Shown here: positions 25,001 to 35,792 of the stretch, piece after piece
Layout of the letters: each line of letters begins with the position of its first letter
Numbering within the stretch: the first letter of the stretch is position 1
NCBI GenBank assembly: GCA_025765615.1
Contig: JAIVFJ010000276.1
Coordinates: forward strand, 1 to 64,000
Length of the DNA: 64,000 nucleotides
DNA from: Zopfochytrium polystomum
Taxonomy: Eukaryota > Chytridiomycota > Chytridiomycetes > Chytridiales > Chytridiaceae
Direction of reading: 5' to 3'
Notes under the pieces: generated by a model
Told to the model about the DNA's origin: nothing
Seen by the model: the letters and a program-made list of their open reading frames with translations, nothing else
Databases searched by the model: none
Program-made: the position numbers and the translations under genes

Positions 25001-26925
25001 CACAAGTGTGACCCAGGAGGCAGCTTGAACAGGGGGGCGACTGGCATCTCTAGCGCTAACGGAAACCAGACCTGGGATGGCCAGAAGGGGGTCATAACTG
25101 TTGCTTCCGCTCCAGTCCTGCGAATGGTGGCCAAGACGCGAGTCAGAAGAACCCATGGTGGGTGAATCCAGGCGTTCTCGTCCGCCCAGGTCACTGCAAA
25201 AGCGTCGTGAGCGACTGCCAGGGGATCCAGGCGATTCCGGGAGCAGTATCAGGTGCACCGGGAGTTGAGTCTGGACGCAAAGAGGTCGATTGAATGCGGG
25301 CCCCACAGCCGGTCGAACTGGCGAAACAGCAAGGAGCACAGAGTCCATCCTGCTGGGTCGGCTGGTTGGCGAGAGTCTGTGTCGGCCAGTATGTTCAGGT
25401 CCCCTGGAATGTGTTCTGCCTCGCAGGAAGAACCTGCTGACAGGTGATCTCGAAGGAGGATCTCCACGGTCCGCGAGAGGCGATCTGCTCGAGCGCCCCC
25501 GCCTCGGTTTATGTAGAACACTGTGGGGGTGTTGTCCGACCGGTGAAGGAAGTGACCCTGGGGGGGCAGGAGACTGCAACGGCGGAGCAGCTGTGCGAGA
25601 CGTACATGCGCTAGGGCTTTGAGGACGTTGTTCGAAATCAGACGCCCAAGACGTTGGCCCGAAATTGCCAAAGCAATCGTGGCGGCCGGAATTTCGGGAA
25701 AAAATCGATGCAGCAGCGCCGGAGACCATGGTTCTCCCAGCCGTAGGGGACTCAGCGATCCAGGTAGGAGCACATGACCCCCCCACCCATGAGAGGGCGT
25801 CGCGTCGGCTGTCAAGATGAGAGTCGGAGCCCGTGGAAGAAAGGCCTGTCCATTCCAGTCCTGAAGCATGCTCAGCAGCTTCCACAGGGCCGCTTGACTG
25901 CTGGGAGAGATTTTGACCCAGAGGTGTGCCCACGCTTTCCGCACTCCTGTCACCGGGAGGGGGGCCACCTTCTGCTTGACAACCTGATTCTGGTCGCGTT
26001 GGAGAGAGCGAGCGAAAATCACCGCCGCAGGGAGCGCCAGAGAGGCTGACTGTATCGTTCCTAGAATCGCCGCAACCTTCTTCAGCGGGAGGCTGTCAGA
26101 GCGTGCAGCCAGTAGCAAGCACGCCCGCAGTGCTGCTAGGCGTTTCTCCGGGAGGGAGACAAGGCCCCGATGCAGATCCCACTGTAGTCCAATGAACTGG
26201 CGAACGGTTTCGGGCAGCTCCAACTTCTCCCACCTGATGAGGAACCCCAGGGCCTGCAGGAGCAGGATTGTGAGGAGCAGAGCCCAGGAGGCTTCGGCCA
26301 ACGTCGTACCGCAGGTGGCCAGGTCGTCCATGTAGTTCAGGATGGCCAGACCGATCTGGTGCAGGAGCCCAACCGGAAATTTCAACATCATTGAAAAAAT
26401 CTGCGGCGCAGGGGCGACGCTGAACGCGAGGACAAGGATTTGCCAGAGGCGTCGGAGTGCCATGACAATCAGCCGCCGCCTGTCGGGCAAGCGGGCTGCA
26501 ATGTGCCAATAGGCGTCCGCAATGTCCACCCCCCCCAGGTAGGCCTGCGTCGACATGAACTGAACCGTTGATGCCTGGGTTGCAAAGGTGAACCTTGGAG
26601 GGGGCTCGAGCAGCACGTTGACCCCTCAGTAGTCCGCAATCTGTCGAATCTTGTTCTTTTGCTGGATCAGAAACGTGGGGCTGACCATCCAGCTCTCCCC
26701 TCCCTCAAGGCGGAAGTGGCCGTTGCCGTGAAGTCGCGGGCGCCATCCTTCTGGACCATCTCCTCCATCTTGGCCAGGAGGTGGAGTTGGTCCAGTTCGG
26801 ACGGGTTCTTGCGGAGGGGCCAGGCCGGAGGGACTCGTCCCCCTTGACGCCAACGGAGATTCGCGCCGAACCGAGCCGTCTCCACCAACTTTGGCTGTGC
26901 TCCCAGGTTGCTCCACATCTCCCAA
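24760..26925 (-). pseudogene. DIRS reverse transcriptase-RNase H, two in-frame TGA stops
   Basis: One reading frame carries the RT palm (YLGGVDIADAYWHI, then ILNYMDDLATCG, the YMDD box) and thumb (FIGLQWDLHRGLVSLPEKR). RNase H follows (LTADATPSHGWGGHV, RSDNTPTVFYIN, and the SIDLFASRLNSRC segment typical of DIRS and related elements). Two TGA stops break the frame, at about 26626 (between the fingers segment IRQIADY and GVNVLLEP) and at 25249 (after LFASRLNSRCT); homologous sequence continues in frame after each. Both are TGA, so suppression is formally possible, but the recombinase damage argues for decay. Confidence 0.75.
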
Positions 26926-27357
26926 AAATGACAGAGTCGACCCCCCACGGGGACTTCTGGCAACGGTATCGGGAATAGGAGGGCTAGGAGCGCGGGACGC
27001 AGGGTGGATCCAACCCCGCTATCGTCAGTAGGAGACAGGAGAGCCATGCTGACGACTGTGCGCTGGGGAAGAGTGTTTTGCGAGGGTCTTGTCGGAGAAA
27101 GAGACCCCGCAGCCGGTGCGGGCATGTGGAGAGCTCGCGCCAGTTTTCGGTCCATGACTTGAGATGGGACTGATCCCCGTCGGTTGGGAACACTTCTGAA
27201 AAACCAGGAGGCGGGGGAAGTTCCCCGTCCTCAAGGTCGACCGGGGAGGGGGGCGCTGGCGGTCTCCAAAGAGGAGGCCCTGGCCCGGACGGGAACGGAT
27301 TGGAAACGGCCCCGGCCGCCCGCTCCGTCTGGGGCGGCTGGGGAGCGCTCTGAGGGG

Positions 27358-28290
27358 TCACTTCGCTTCGCTCCCAGCCGGAGGGCTGCTGCGAGCTTTG
27401 CCGCGCGACGTGCCGCCGCGGCCTGCGCCGCCACTGCCCCCGCGCCTGGAAGACTGGCCTGACAATCTGCCCCCGCAACCACGACCTCGACCGCAGGAGC
27501 CGGCTGGAAAAAACTTCCCGCCGTGCTTGGCTTCGTAAATATGACGGTAGTCCTTATTGACCCAGTCAGCCAGGTTGATGCCTGGGGCGATGAGCGGGGG
27601 ATGAGCGTCATTCCCCACCGGGTGAGCCTCCAGTATTTCCTCCGCGAACGCCTTGAGTGGGCTGTTGCGAAGAACATGGAAGCGCTGGGCCTTGACTGCC
27701 GTAGCCAGATCAGCTTGGGCCAGCAAAGCGGCGTGCTCTGCCACTCTCGCCGCTGCTTGGACGCGCGCCACCAACGCAGGGAGGGACTCTCGGGCCGCCT
27801 CGGCAGGGGCAGCGGCGAAAGCTGTCACCGCCGCGAGGCTGTCAGCGGCTAGCCTGTCGACAATGAGGGCCTGATGGAAGAGCTGGTAGATGGACTTGAC
27901 CGACTTGCCCCAGGCAGCAGCCTCCTTTGTGACCTTCTCCGTCCGATCCACCTTGAGCATCGTGGCGTGTTCTGGTTTGAGGGAGGGGGCTTTCACTGCA
28001 TGAACCCGTTCCCACCTGGGAAAGGCCTTGCGCAGGCGCTCCAGGTCATGGATGGCGAAGTGCAGATCGAAGACTCCCTCGGTGAAGAGGTCTGCAACGT
28101 CGTCAGACTCGCGGATGTAGCGAATGTCCACCTCTTCATCATCCATAGGGTCGGCCTCGTCCCCGGGAGGAGCGTCGTACCATTCGGCGTCCTCCCCGTC
28201 AGCTGCCGCAACGGCGGCTGCTGCTTGGTTCGCATGGCGGGGCGCTGCTTGGCCGGCCCCGCCTGTGAGGCGACTGTGATCCGCAAACAA
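27358..28290 (-). CDS. DIRS gag-like protein
   Basis: An intact 310-codon frame upstream of the reverse transcriptase. It has an acidic N-terminal part (WYDAPPGDEADPMDDEE), an Ala-rich helical middle (LPALVARVQAAARVAEHAAL), and an Arg/Gly-rich tail (CGRGRGCGGRL, then RRGGSGGAGRGG) suited to RNA binding. Position and composition fit the first ORF of DIRS elements, which is thought to form the nucleoprotein particle. No zinc knuckle is seen. The region 27350-26925 between it and the RT shows only Pro-rich frames. Confidence 0.65.
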   Translation of the reverse strand: MFADHSRLTGGAGQAAPRHANQAAAAVAAADGEDAEWYDAPPGDEADPMDDEEVDIRYIRESDDVADLFTEGVFDLHFAIHDLERLRKAFPRWERVHAVKAPSLKPEHATMLKVDRTEKVTKEAAAWGKSVKSIYQLFHQALIVDRLAADSLAAVTAFAAAPAEAARESLPALVARVQAAARVAEHAALLAQADLATAVKAQRFHVLRNSPLKAFAEEILEAHPVGNDAHPPLIAPGINLADWVNKDYRHIYEAKHGGKFFPAGSCGRGRGCGGRLSGQSSRRGGSGGAGRGGTSRGKARSSPPAGSEAK

Positions 28291-28675
28291 ACCCTCTCAC
28301 GCACCCGGGGGGTCGCGGACGGGCTGGATCGGCACTTCGAGCCGGGCGCGCTTGATGGCCCTCGGTGTTCGAAGGTACGGTGGACGACAATCCTATCGGA
28401 GAGTCAGTCTTCAGTCATGCAAGCGAGGGATGAGTGTACCCACCTCCATCGTAGGCTAGACACAGCACAGAGAGACTGCAAAGCAAGTCGGGCCGCCGTT
28501 GTGGGGGACGACGGCGAAGGATGACTGTAACCTATCCTTCCTCTGTGAGGGGAGAAAGGGAAACCATCAGAATGAGGGAACCTCGGACACCCCGAAAGCA
28601 GCCGTGAGGCCGCCATGGCGCTGAAGGCGCCAAGCACCCACCAGCCGAGTCGGCGCAGCGGTGCGAGAGCGAAGA

Positions 28676-28791
28676 CTGGGCGAAAAAAAGATTGGCTTTT
28701 TTCATTTTTTTGTTTGGTTTTTGACCAAGATGCTCAGACTGAGCAGAACAAAGCGTTGAAAAGCACCCTGGGCCGACCGACACAGGAGATT
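28676..28791. repeat. DIRS right inverted terminal repeat
   Basis: Reverse complement of the left repeat over the AAAGATTGGC, ATTTTTTTGTTTGG and ACCAAGATGCTCAGACTGAG blocks. The last bases (GGGCCGACCGACACAGGAGATT) recur in the internal region with one difference (CAACAC there). Confidence 0.85.
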
Positions 28792-29276
28792 CTTCTACAC
28801 AACACTCTCTCCAAGCACCCTCGTGGGCAAAACAAACCTCCCTCTCTTCCTTTCATCAAACAAAGCTCTTGTTCGTTGGCTCCCCTTCTCGCCCCCCACC
28901 TGCTCCCTCATACTACTACGGGGGAGTGCTACTGCCGTTTAATGCGGCACAGCAAAGTCGCGTAGAAGAAGTGTTTTACGCAACAGAAAACTCTCACAAA
29001 AAGCCAGGCTGGGAAAAAGAAAAAACTAAAGGCGCGCCACAAGCAAAGAAAAGGTAAATTGGGGGAAAAAAAAGAACATGCGAGCCACTAATTGGCCAAA
29101 TAGATTTTTTCGCATAGTCGGGTTTGGCGGAAAAAACGAGGCAAGATGGGAGGAAAAATCAATTTGAGGAGAAGCGGTAGCGGAGAGACGCGCAAAATGG
29201 GAAAATTAAATGCCTTTACCGCGTCGATTCCCAATCCGCCGAAAGTTGTGAACGGTTGGGTCATCTGCTTGCAGTA
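28792..29276. other. Spacer between the DIRS element and gene B
   Basis: A-rich unique sequence with no gene seen. It should contain the 3' UTR of family AG gene B. Confidence 0.5.
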
Positions 29277-32200
29277 TTACTTTTTGCGGGCCGTTGCTTT
29301 TTTTGTTTTGTTTCCGCGAATTGGTGAAAAATAGTCGAGGGTTAGCCTTTCCCGCACTCACACGTGAGTCTAACGATGACCCTCGCTCACCCTTCTTGAC
29401 TGTCGCCGCCTTAGGCTTTGGCTTTGCCTGCGGCGTCGTCTTGGTCCCTGGGTTCCGGCTCCCGCCCTGCGGTCGTCGCTGACTCGACCGCGATGACCGC
29501 GACGATCGAGACGATCGCGACGGCCGCGACGACCTTGACGACCTTGACGACCTTGACGAGCGCGGCACGGACCGGGACGCCCCACCGTTCCCGCGCGAAA
29601 GCGATTTCGCAGCGCCGCTCCTTCCGCCGCTATTTCCGGCCCCCGCCAGCTTCCCGGCGGCCTTGCCCAGCAGCCCGCCGACGGCGGCTTCGGCCTTGCT
29701 GCGCGCCTTTGCAGTCAGCGCGGCGGCGGCCCCGCTATTCGCCAGCGCGGCAGCCAGCGGCGTGCCCGTCAGCGCGGCCGACGCGGCGCCCTTGAGCTGC
29801 TGCGCCTGAGACACGAGGTTCGCGACTGGGCGTACGTGTGGTTGTGTGAGTGTGTGCGTGTGCGTGTGTGGGTGCTCAAAGAACAGAAAAGAAAAAAGGA
29901 GGAGCGCTCAACAACAACACGCTCACCCGCCGGGTTCGACGCCGCCAGCTTCTCCGCCGCCGCGCCCGCCAGCGCCTTGGCCGCGTCCGACTTTGCGAGG
30001 TTCTTTGCGAACCCCTTGACCCCGCCGCCGCCGCGCGCCGCGTCCGCCGCGCTGCTCGCAAGCAGCCGCGCGTTCGGGTTGTCGGCGAGCGCGAGCGACT
30101 TTGACGCGAGCTTGCCTGGTTTGTTTTGTGTGGCGGAGACAGTCGTGCGTTAATATCATTGGCGGCTGCGAAGTAAGAAATATCTTTTTTTTTTTTTTTT
30201 TTGTACCGATGAATCCACCGCTGCCGGCCTTGGACTCGAGCACCGACCGCGCCTTGGACGACGCGAGGCCGACGACGGCGTCCGACGTTGCAAAGCTCTT
30301 GAGGATCGCTGTTTGCGGGGGGAGAAGAGTTAAACCCAGATAAGAGGAAAACAGAAGAGAAAATAAAACAATAAAAAAAACACACACCTTTCGGCTTCCC
30401 GCCGTTCCGGCCCGCCTCAAACGCCGCGTTCCCCAGCGACCGCACCGCCTCGTTGTCCTCGGCCTTTTTCACAAACCGCCCCACGTCGCCCAGCGGGCCG
30501 CCGTGCTCCGCCGCCTTGTCGATCGCCTTTTGCGCCAGGTTGCGTGCAATGTCGCTGGTGCCGAGTCCTGGGGAAACGGGGGAGGGGGGTGGGGGGTCAG
30601 CGAAGGAATCAAGAGGTGGGCGGGTTATAACCCTCCACTCACCGAGTGCCATTCCTCTCAGCCCGCCGTTCGCGAGGCCGTGCACCGCAGATCCGACGAA
30701 GCCCTTGACAAAGTCGTTGTTGGACGCGTCAATGAGCCCGTTGCCGATCTTGCCTGTAGAGTACGTAGGTTGGACTCGGTTTGAGACGAGACAATTGAAC
30801 AAAACAATTCCCCCAAACAAGCAACAAAACTCACCCAGAACGCCGCCCTGCGCCGCCATCTTGTGCACGACGTTGCTCACCGCCTCCTTGACCACTTCGT
30901 TGTCTGCGACCCCGGCGAACCCGCCCGCGATGGCGCCCAGCAACCCGCCGCTCGCCGCCCCGTTGCGGACCCCCTTGATCAGCGACTTTGTGATGGACCG
31001 CGCTGCGTCGCCCATCGGGATCTTGTCGACCGCGTAGTCTTGAGAGAGAAATGGAAGCTTAATGGAATGCTTGGGAAGGGAGGGGGGGGGGCGCGAGGGG
31101 AGGGACCGGAGGCTTACCGATTCCGGAGTTGATGGCGTTGTTCACTTTGTCCATTGCGTTGTTCACTTTGTCCATGGCTTTTGCTGGGAAAAGAGGGCAA
31201 AGACTTGTGAGCTAGTCCAATATTTTGTTTTAACAAAAGGCCAACCCCCGCCTACCCCCAAAGTCTTTCACTTTGTTCAGCGCATTCGATAGCGCCTCTG
31301 TCGGTTTGCCATGGTTCAAAGATCATTTTTCAGTCGAAGAGTGAGTTTTTGGTCCTTGAGGGAAAAAGGTATGAGTCTCTCCGCACCTTTCGAGAATGAA
31401 TTACTGACGGCGCCTGAGGAGGTGAAGTATTTGTAGAATCAGAGTTTCAGTGGAAGAATGAAAACTAAAAACGAAAGTGAAAACACCGCGGGGTGGAAAT
31501 GTCGGGAGCGTCGACTTACTAATTCCTTTCGCGATCCCGCTGTTCACTGCGTTTTTGATATTGTCTATTGACGGCGGGGTTGTTGCAAGGGGAGGAGTGT
31601 GTTGGGCGTAGTATGAGGGGATGAAGATCAACCCAGTTGGGGAAGAAGACGCCTTTGGTGCCACTCAACTGAAGCCGTTGCTGACTGTGCGCGCCACGTT
31701 CTTGACCGAGTTGACCGCATTGTTGACTCCGCTCTGCACCTTTTGGACGGCGTTCTGCACGCCGCTCCGGACGGTGTTGACAGCGCCTGGTTGGCGCGTA
31801 GAAAGGGCGAGCGCGGATGATGGGTAGCGGGGCAGAGGGAGAGGGTGGCGGGAGACACAGAAGGTGTGAGACACCACCCGCTGATCGTGGTGGAGTGGCC
31901 CCTTCAAGAGCCCTCCAGCGACGTGTCAAAGATGCAAGTGAAGCGCTCACGCGCGACCACTCCCTCAGCTCCAACCTGTCCACAGTCACACACAAGCACA
32001 ACGCGCGTACATCACACAACGCGGCGCGCAAAAGAAAACCGGTAATGGGGAGGAAAAGTCGCAACTCAACTGTTGAACGCGTTCGAAATCCTGTCAAAGA
32101 ACCCCCACCGCCGCACCAGCCGCACCGACCGCTGCCCTCCGTCGCCCACCGCTTCCGTATCCACTACCGCCTCCGCCGACGGTACCTCGTGCGACCCCCG

Positions 32201-32561
32201 CCATCGACGCGCGGAACGCCGCCGCCCGCCGGTGAGGCCGCCACGCCTGTCGCGCGCCGCGCAGCCCGATCGTGCGGCGGCGGAAGCGGAAACGGAGGCC
32301 GATGGGCCGAGACGGCGGCGACGGGAGGACCGTGGGGTCTTGTGTGATGGCTGGCGTCGCGCCGCGGGCGAAGAGGAGGTGGGCCGGGGACGTGGGTGGC
32401 GCGAAGTCGAGGCGGAGGTGCGGGTCGGTGGGGAAGGAGTTGGGCAGCGGGGAGGCGGTTGCGCTGAGGATGGTTGTGGTGGCGGGAAAGCTGAGAGCGA
32501 GGATCGAGAGCAGGAGGAGGATGAGGAGGAGGGGGGGAAGCAGTGTGGGGAGGCGGTGCAT
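29277..32561 (-). CDS. Family AG gene B: modular Ala/Gly-rich helical protein, 12 exons
   Basis: Paralogue of the gene at 19.7-23.1 kb. Resolved exons 2-12 are 31786-31670, 31564-31520, 31297-31256, 31177-31118, 31038-30835, 30753-30643, 30567-30388, 30308-30207, 30115-29927, 29825-29391 and 29296-29277. Their junctions are all phase 1. Exons 6-10 match gene A exons 4-8 one to one: 204/210, 111/111, 180/192, 102/102 and 189/204 bases. Modules include GGLLGAIAGGFAGVADNEVV and ILKSFATSDAVVGLASSK. Exons 2-5 are short NAV/KV helices (SGVNNAVNSVKNVART, AMDKVNNAMDKVNNAINSG). Exon 11 ends in an SRSSRSSR-type Ser/Arg repeat and exon 12 gives ATARKK. Exon 1 ends RRWGFFDRISNAFN. A signal-peptide-like start (MHRLPTLLPPLLLILLLLS, ATG at 32561) lies upstream but one frame off, so an unseen intron or an indel lies between 32500 and 32120. 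Function unknown. Confidence 0.7.
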
Positions 32562-33178
32562 TTTGGTGGAATAGGGCGACGGGCTTCGCGTCGTGAAGCG
32601 CGGCGTGGCTGCGTTTCCTTGTTTTGCGCCTTTCCTGTGCTGCGTGGTGAAAGAGTCTGGGAGGAGCTGATGTCGTTGGAGTTGCCGACGTTGCCGTGAC
32701 AGTGCGGGTGAAAGTGAAGCGAACGGCTCTCCACGCGGGCAAGTCGCAGCCGAGACGCGAAGCATTCGTCGTGTTTTTTTTTTCCTCCACAGTTTACACT
32801 TTTTTTGTCGCGCTCTCCGCTCTTTTCTCTCTCGCTATCTGCCGAAGAGTCTCTCCCGGTGGAGCCCGAGTTTGCAGCAAAAGGGTGGGCACTTTTTTTT
32901 TTTTCTTTTTTTTTTTTTCTTTTTTTTTTTTCTCCCCCCTGTTCGCGAGGCCACCACTCGCTCACACACACACACGCGTCTGTCTCTCTGCCTCTCTCTG
33001 TCTCTGCCTCTCGCTCTCTTTTCTCTCCACCAAGTTTGTGTCTCCTCCGGCTTTGTGCGTGCGTCTGTCTGCCAACCCTTTCAGGGAAGTGTGTCTTCCG
33101 CTTCTGTCTTTGTTTCTGCCAGCCTCCACCCACGACCACTCTCACCATTGATCAACAGATTTAGAAACCCAGAGAGAG

Positions 33179-33211
<33 letters not shown>

Positions 33212-34389
33212 TGTGTGTGTGTGTGAGTGAGTGAGTGAGTGAGAGAGAGAGAAAGAGAGGCAAAGAGAGACTGAGAGAGAGCAGGAGGTACCCACAGCAA
33301 GCAAGCCTTGCTAAAACAGTTGCCCAGAGTGGAGTGCACATTTCACCCTGTCTGTCCAGGCAACACAGGTGACTTTTCAGCAGTCCATGTCCAACGATTA
33401 CGTGGCACTTCGGCCTATTGTAATATTCTCCTGGAAGGGCATCAATACTACTGAGGCTTCTGGAGTTTGTGTGGCCTCGCAAAAGTGTTCTGGAATCTGG
33501 ACTGTTGAGGGCCAGAGTGGAGCTCTGGCTGTTGGTTGGCGCAAAGCAGGGTGCCTGGCCAGCAGAGGAGTGAGAATGTGCAGTTTGACTTTGTCGAAGG
33601 CAAAGAATTTTTTCCTTTTTCTCGGCCCAGCAAGCAGCGGCATCACATGGATTACACTGCATTTGGAATGTGATTCAATTTACATTGATATCCCCAAAAC
33701 TTTGGGAAACCAAGTGAAAATCAAGTGAAAATCACCTCAAAATCAAGTCAGACAGTCAGGGCTAGAGACTGAGAGGTAAATACCCACAGACCAGTTGCTT
33801 TATATTTCTGGCAGGTCTGTTCTCCTGCCCAATACACAAAGAGTTGATCTTGACTTGGTTTTCAGGTGGTGGTCGAAAGTTTCGGGCTAGCTGTAATTTG
33901 ATGTGATTCAATTCTCTTGGTCTCAAATAGTATTTCTCAAGAGGCCTAGGGACTTTGAAATCATTTTCAATTCTTGACTATTTCACTGGCTGTTTCGGTT
34001 TTGAAAATCAATTGAATCTCTTCGGTTATTGAAAAAGGAGAAATGAAAGGTTGAACCTTGCGGGTGGCACAAAAGGCCCTGGGTGGGATGGGGAATGAGA
34101 TAAGTTGAGGAGCCTTAAAAAATTTGTATTGTGACTATACCCCAAAAAATGATGAAAATAACAAAAGAATGAGGGCGCTACCGCGGAAAAGCGGTGCGCA
34201 ACCGCCAGTGGCAATAAAATGAATGAATAGGCGCTACCACAAGAAAGGGTAGCGCTATTGTCACCAGAATGGTTTTTTCTACGACGCCTGTTTCGTCGCT
34301 GCAGTTGTTCCCTATTTTTGTTTTTTTTTCGTAAATTTTCGATAAGTGAAGAGTGTTTCACGTTGATCGAGTGCATTCAGCAGAAGCTC
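32562..34389. other. Repeat-rich spacer, no gene
   Basis: 32562-33300 is pyrimidine- then purine-rich: T runs at about 32893-32933, (GA)n at 33184-33211, (GT)/(GAGT)n at 33212-33244. From about 33370 the composition changes to AT-richer sequence with short direct repeats (AATCAAGTGAAAATCA near 33717-33745). Open frames there look like chance. Possible undetected 3' exons of the kinase-like gene may lie at 34026-34389. Confidence 0.5.
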
Positions 34390-35792
34390 CTATCCGAGAC
34401 CCGATTCACCCTCACACCGCTTCCGTGGCGCCGCCGTCCTTCGTCCCACAAGCAGCCGTCGTGGGTGCTCGTCGGAATATGCGCGAGCCTGCGGCCACGA
34501 TGCTGCGGAATGCAAAGCCGTGCTTTTTGCACTCGTCACGGATGCTTTTTTGGGAAAGGCCGTCCGCGAGCTTGATTGTGGTGGGGTTGAGCCTGCTTGG
34601 ATCTCGCGCTGTGGAAAAGTTGGGATGGCGAAATGGGAAAGCCTGGTGAGCATTACGCCAAAGTTTAAGGCGGATGGGAGGGCCAGCACCATCCCCTCCC
34701 CTCCGTCTCTCTCTCATAGGTCAATGCTTCCAAACCTGAGCCCCAGTCAATCAGTTCCGCCTGTCCAGTTCGATACTGCTCCGAAACAAAGTGCGTCGTC
34801 AGTGCACCTCATCACACATCCAACTTGGACCATTACGACTCAACTGGCTTCCCGGGAACCTGCTTCTTTTCCGTGATCCTAATATTCCCAGGATGAATAT
34901 CCCCATGAAAGTATCCGACCGACTTTTCGTGCAGCTTGACTTGCTTGTAAATGTTTTCGCTTAGTTTGGGCTTGCGCGCAGCGGCGAGAGACATGTCGCC
35001 GGCGGCCTTGAACTTGCGGCGCGCGGCGGGGTCCTTTGAGGCGGAGGCGAGGTATTCGGAAAGGCCCTTTTCACCGACCTTTTTTTGGAGCATGGAATCT
35101 TTGGAGACGGAGATGAGCTGGCCGGCTTCGTGTTGTCGTTGTTACAGAGGTTTTTTTTTCGTACGGTTGGTTTCGTAGGGAGTTAGGTGAAGTTACCAGA
35201 AGCAGGCAACCGAAGAAGCCAAAAGAGACGTCGGCGCGAATACCAGTGCGGGTCGCAGCCACCTCGAGTTCGCCCCACTTCTTCCCGGGCTTCAGCGCCT
35301 TGTATACAGCGTCGTGCTTTTTTCCACTGCCACCAAGGGTGGCTCTGTACGCGTTGCTCACAGTGTGGACTTCGCTCTTGTACTCGGGGCCAATCTAATC
35401 ATCCCACAACGGGAAATCTGACAAATAAGAGTGCGGCGGACGGGAGTAGGGGAAGGAAGGGGAAGCACTGGCAGCGTTACCTTTGCCAAGACGCCGCCGA
35501 CATCCTCAATGCGCTTTGGGGCGCTCGACTGTGTTCTCGGCGCGGGTGGTAAGGGGGGCTTTGCGGCGGCGAACGCGGCGACGAAGAGGAGCAGGGTGAA
35601 GACGGCGGCGGTTGTTGCAAAGGCGAGCGAGCGCGCGACGGCGGGTCGGCGGCAGGCGTGGCGGTCGTATGGAGCGCGGTGGCGACGGTGTGCCCACGGA
35701 GAGGAGGAGCAGCTCCACGGCGATCGGGGAGCGGGTGGCGAAGGTGGGGGCGGCGGGGGCGGGGACCGTGGTGGGGCGCCGGTGGAGGCCAT
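34390..35792 (-). CDS. Membrane-anchored kinase-like protein, copy 1
   Basis: Exon 1 is 35792-35481: a Pro-rich start, Arg-rich linker, one hydrophobic segment (FATTAAVFTLLLFVAAFAAA, about residues 55-75), then PKRIEDVGGVLAK. Exon 2 is 35394-35244: IGPEYKSEVH, then SNAYRAT and DAVYKALKP, which resemble a kinase Gly-rich loop and VxK strand. Exon 3 (from about 35129 to 34843) holds an Ala/Lys-rich helix region and the catalytic loop HGDIHPGNIRI (HxDxxxxN). The next exon reads YRTGQAELIDWGSG, a DWG in the place of DFG. The last recognised exon has KKHGFAFRSIVAAGSRIFRR. With a single signal-anchor segment it would face the ER/Golgi lumen or the cell exterior, or be cytosolic if the topology is reversed. 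Substrate unknown. A duplicate lies in opposite orientation at 60.0-61.8 kb. A Lys-rich last exon like that of copy 2 was not found here. Confidence 0.7.

Larger units (their letters stand above)
23723..28791 (-). mobile_element. DIRS-type tyrosine-recombinase retrotransposon, damaged
   Basis: The element is read right to left. Its ends carry inverted copies of one sequence: left about 23800-23875 and right about 28676-28770 both contain the CAAAAACCAAACAAAAAAATG / AAGATGCTCAGACTGAG block. An internal complementary region (24149-24241) equals, on the minus strand, the last bases of the right end (AGCACCCTGGGCCGACC, ACACAGGAGATT) joined to the first bases of the left end (GTCTCAGCGTAGCGATTC). 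Both outer junctions share ATT (23723-23725 and 28789-28791). A terminal/internal repeat layout rebuilding the circle junction is the hallmark of DIRS elements. Gene order is gag-like, RT/RNase H, tyrosine recombinase. RT/RH has two TGA stops and the recombinase looks internally shortened, so this copy is probably not autonomous. Confidence 0.85.
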
